Shown here one piece after another: positions 6,184 through 7,269 of a DNA stretch of 7,269 bases. The stretch covers positions 1 through 7,269 of the forward strand of contig RFHN01000161.1 of assembly GCA_003695835.1 (NCBI GenBank), read 5' to 3'. Positions within the stretch are counted from its first letter, which is position 1; each line of letters opens with the position of its first letter. The notes under the pieces are model-generated. The model did no database searches. It saw nothing but the letters and a program-made list of their open reading frames with translations, and was not told the DNA's origin. The translations under genes were made by a program, and so were the position numbers. The stretch is from Armatimonadota bacterium. Lineage in GTDB: Bacteria > Armatimonadota > Fimbriimonadia > Fimbriimonadales > ATM1.

Positions 6184-6201
6184 CCCTGATACAGACGCAC
6201 C

Positions 6202-6207
6202 AGTATA
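6202..6207 (-). promoter_or_regulatory. Possible -10 box before the lipoprotein gene
   Basis: On the minus strand TATACT lies within CGGTATACTGG, the same 11-mer as at the infC -10 box. No good -35 is present at 16-19 nt; TTGAAG at 6237-6232 is 24 nt away. Transcription from here would begin about 11 nt before the ATG, giving a very short leader, which would agree with the poor Shine-Dalgarno. Confidence 0.3.
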
Positions 6208-6220
6208 CCGAATCGTACGC

Positions 6221-7234
6221 CTACCTGGCGACTTCAAGCAGGAAGACCTCGAAGGCGAGGAAGTTCTCGTCCTGCGTCGGCCGAATCTGCTCAGGCGGCA
6301 GCTCGAAGCCGTACGTCCCGCGGTCTCGAAGCTCGATTGCAAACGCCAAGGCGCCGTATACGTCGTACGCCCAATCGTTCGACACTCCGCTTGCGATGTA
6401 GAGGGTCGTGCTCGTTTGCCCCTGCCGGTAGTCCATTCCAAAAGGATCCTCGACGGCTTGTTCCATCGCCCGCCCGATCCGGTCGAACTCAACGCGATCC
6501 GGCGGCGGGTTGGTCGTGTATCCCCACGGCCAAAGGATGTACTGGCCGTAGCTGTGGTAGTCAATGAATCCGACGAAGTTCGGCAACGTGGCAACGAAGT
6601 CCCGCACAGCCTGCGTCTCTGGCTCGCTGAACGGCGCGGGGCCGCGATAGGTGCTCGACGATGGGTTGCCACTCGAGCCGGCGCCTCCCCAGCCCTTGGA
6701 GTAGTTCCGGTTCAGGTCCACCCCATACGAGCTCCCGTTGTTTCGCCGGTTCTTGCGCCAAAAGCGGTTCGACGTCCACGTGTATTCGTAGCCGTCCGGA
6801 TTCTGAACAGGGAAGACGCACACCTCCACTTCATTGATCAGCCAGCGATGAAGGATCGAGGTCTGCGCGAGTTCACGGAGGTGGTTGAACAGGTGCATAA
6901 CGACTGCCGGGCTGATCCACTCTCGAGCGTGAATGCCGGCCTGCAGCACGACGCTCTTCGGCGGGATCGGCGTGGTCGGCTCCCGAAGTCGGTACACCCA
7001 AACCGGCCGTCCTTCCCAACTCGCCCCCGCCTGCTGCCGCGTGACCCATGTCGGGCTGGCCTGGCGCCACTCCTCGTACTTTTGTATGATCTGCTCGAAG
7101 CGCAGATACTCGGAACGGTAGTCCCCGCTGCCCTGCGAATATGTCCGCTGGTCCGGAGCCTGGAGCGCGGAGACGAAGAATGCCGGCAGCCCCAACGAGC
7201 GAAGCTCCTTTACGTCGTCCGGGCCTACGATCAC
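6221..7234 (-). CDS. M14 zinc carboxypeptidase, N-terminus lost at the window edge
   Basis: This metallocarboxypeptidase of the carboxypeptidase A/B type removes C-terminal residues from peptides. Numbering from the GTG at 7234 (337 residues), zinc ligands are His102 and Glu105 (HAREW) and His227 (DYHSYGQ). Substrate-binding residues are Arg160 (FWRKN), Asn175-Arg176 (VDLNRNY) and Tyr279. The catalytic base is Glu301 in IELRDRGTYGF. All match bovine carboxypeptidase A by position; the residue equivalent to specificity-setting Ile255 is Asn286. Residues 1-40 look like the end of a pro-domain, with no signal peptide. The frame reads upstream through ATT CCG TTT ACC GAC to an in-frame TAG (7252-7250) next to the poly(A) run at the edge. 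The GTG has no ribosome binding site, so I regard the gene as cut off at its 5' end rather than starting here. Most homologues are secreted zymogens. Confidence 0.92.
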   Translation of the reverse strand: MIVGPDDVKELRSLGLPAFFVSALQAPDQRTYSQGSGDYRSEYLRFEQIIQKYEEWRQASPTWVTRQQAGASWEGRPVWVYRLREPTTPIPPKSVVLQAGIHAREWISPAVVMHLFNHLRELAQTSILHRWLINEVEVCVFPVQNPDGYEYTWTSNRFWRKNRRNNGSSYGVDLNRNYSKGWGGAGSSGNPSSSTYRGPAPFSEPETQAVRDFVATLPNFVGFIDYHSYGQYILWPWGYTTNPPPDRVEFDRIGRAMEQAVEDPFGMDYRQGQTSTTLYIASGVSNDWAYDVYGALAFAIELRDRGTYGFELPPEQIRPTQDENFLAFEVFLLEVAR

Positions 7235-7253
7235 GTCGGTAAACGGAATCTAG

Positions 7254-7267
7254 AAAAAAAAAAAAAA
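7254..7267. repeat. Poly(A) run at the window end, probable assembly artefact
   Basis: Fourteen A residues follow TCTAG at 7249-7253 and are succeeded only by GA. Nothing similar occurs elsewhere in this GC-rich window. The run sits exactly where the carboxypeptidase gene loses its N-terminus, which suggests a contig-end or read-end artefact rather than native DNA. Confidence 0.6.
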
Positions 7268-7269
7268 GA

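Noticed and set aside
5482..6189. 235-codon open frame on the plus strand
   Set aside because: It is antisense to the lipoprotein gene, and the lipobox and repeat pattern on the minus strand explain the region better.
6184..6672. Upstream extension of the lipoprotein frame
   Set aside because: It runs within the carboxypeptidase gene in another frame and would destroy the signal peptide at 6183.
7249..7254. TCTAGA (XbaI site) as evidence of a cloning vector junction
   Set aside because: A single 6-mer beside a homopolymer is not enough; no linker or vector sequence follows.
1..7269. A new defence, mobile or biosynthetic system
   Set aside because: All seven genes belong to recognisable families. 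There are no nuclease, transposase, recombinase, toxin-antitoxin, CRISPR or assembly-line signatures.

Overview
The window is a compact, GC-rich bacterial chromosomal segment with seven protein-coding genes and almost no non-coding DNA. No tRNA, rRNA, CRISPR array, insertion sequence or phage gene is visible. A lipobox lipoprotein and a signal-peptide enzyme suggest a free-living, probably Gram-negative-type organism. The gene mix (stand-alone DUF4434 and DUF4397 proteins, an animal-like M14 carboxypeptidase, a NAGPA-type glycosidase) would fit a phylum such as Armatimonadota, but that is only a guess. The right edge ends in a run of 14 A directly after an in-frame stop, so it looks like a contig end rather than natural sequence.

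Layout. Bases 1-431 (+) hold the C-terminal part of a DUF4434 glycoside-hydrolase-like protein. It meets tail-to-tail, with a 15-nt overlap, a minus-strand pair. This pair is a thioredoxin-domain DUF255/YyaL-family protein (GTG start at 3736) followed after 11 nt by the E2 acyltransferase of a 2-oxoacid dehydrogenase complex (start at 1691). A 138-nt divergent region (3737-3874) separates the pair from the translation operon infC-rpmI (+). The operon has a readable sigma70-type promoter, and infC very probably starts at ATT (3875) rather than at the ATG at 3920. infC and rpmI overlap by 44 nt, and the rplT gene that normally follows is absent. Four nucleotides after rpmI begins the tail of a minus-strand cluster for exported proteins. 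Read in its own direction, the cluster is an M14 zinc carboxypeptidase (5' end lost at the contig edge), a DUF4397 lipoprotein and a NAGPA-type phosphodiester glycosidase, with gaps of 37 and 48 nt.

Working together. infC and rpmI serve translation. The DUF255-E2 pair is presumably co-transcribed, but no shared function is known. The carboxypeptidase, lipoprotein and glycosidase all appear to act outside the cytoplasm and may form one transcription unit, possibly with an internal promoter before the lipoprotein gene.

I found no convincing new multi-gene system. The points most worth checking are the ATT start and crowded leader of infC, the infC-rpmI overlap with missing rplT, and a DsbD-alpha-like domain fused to the C-terminus of the DUF255 protein.
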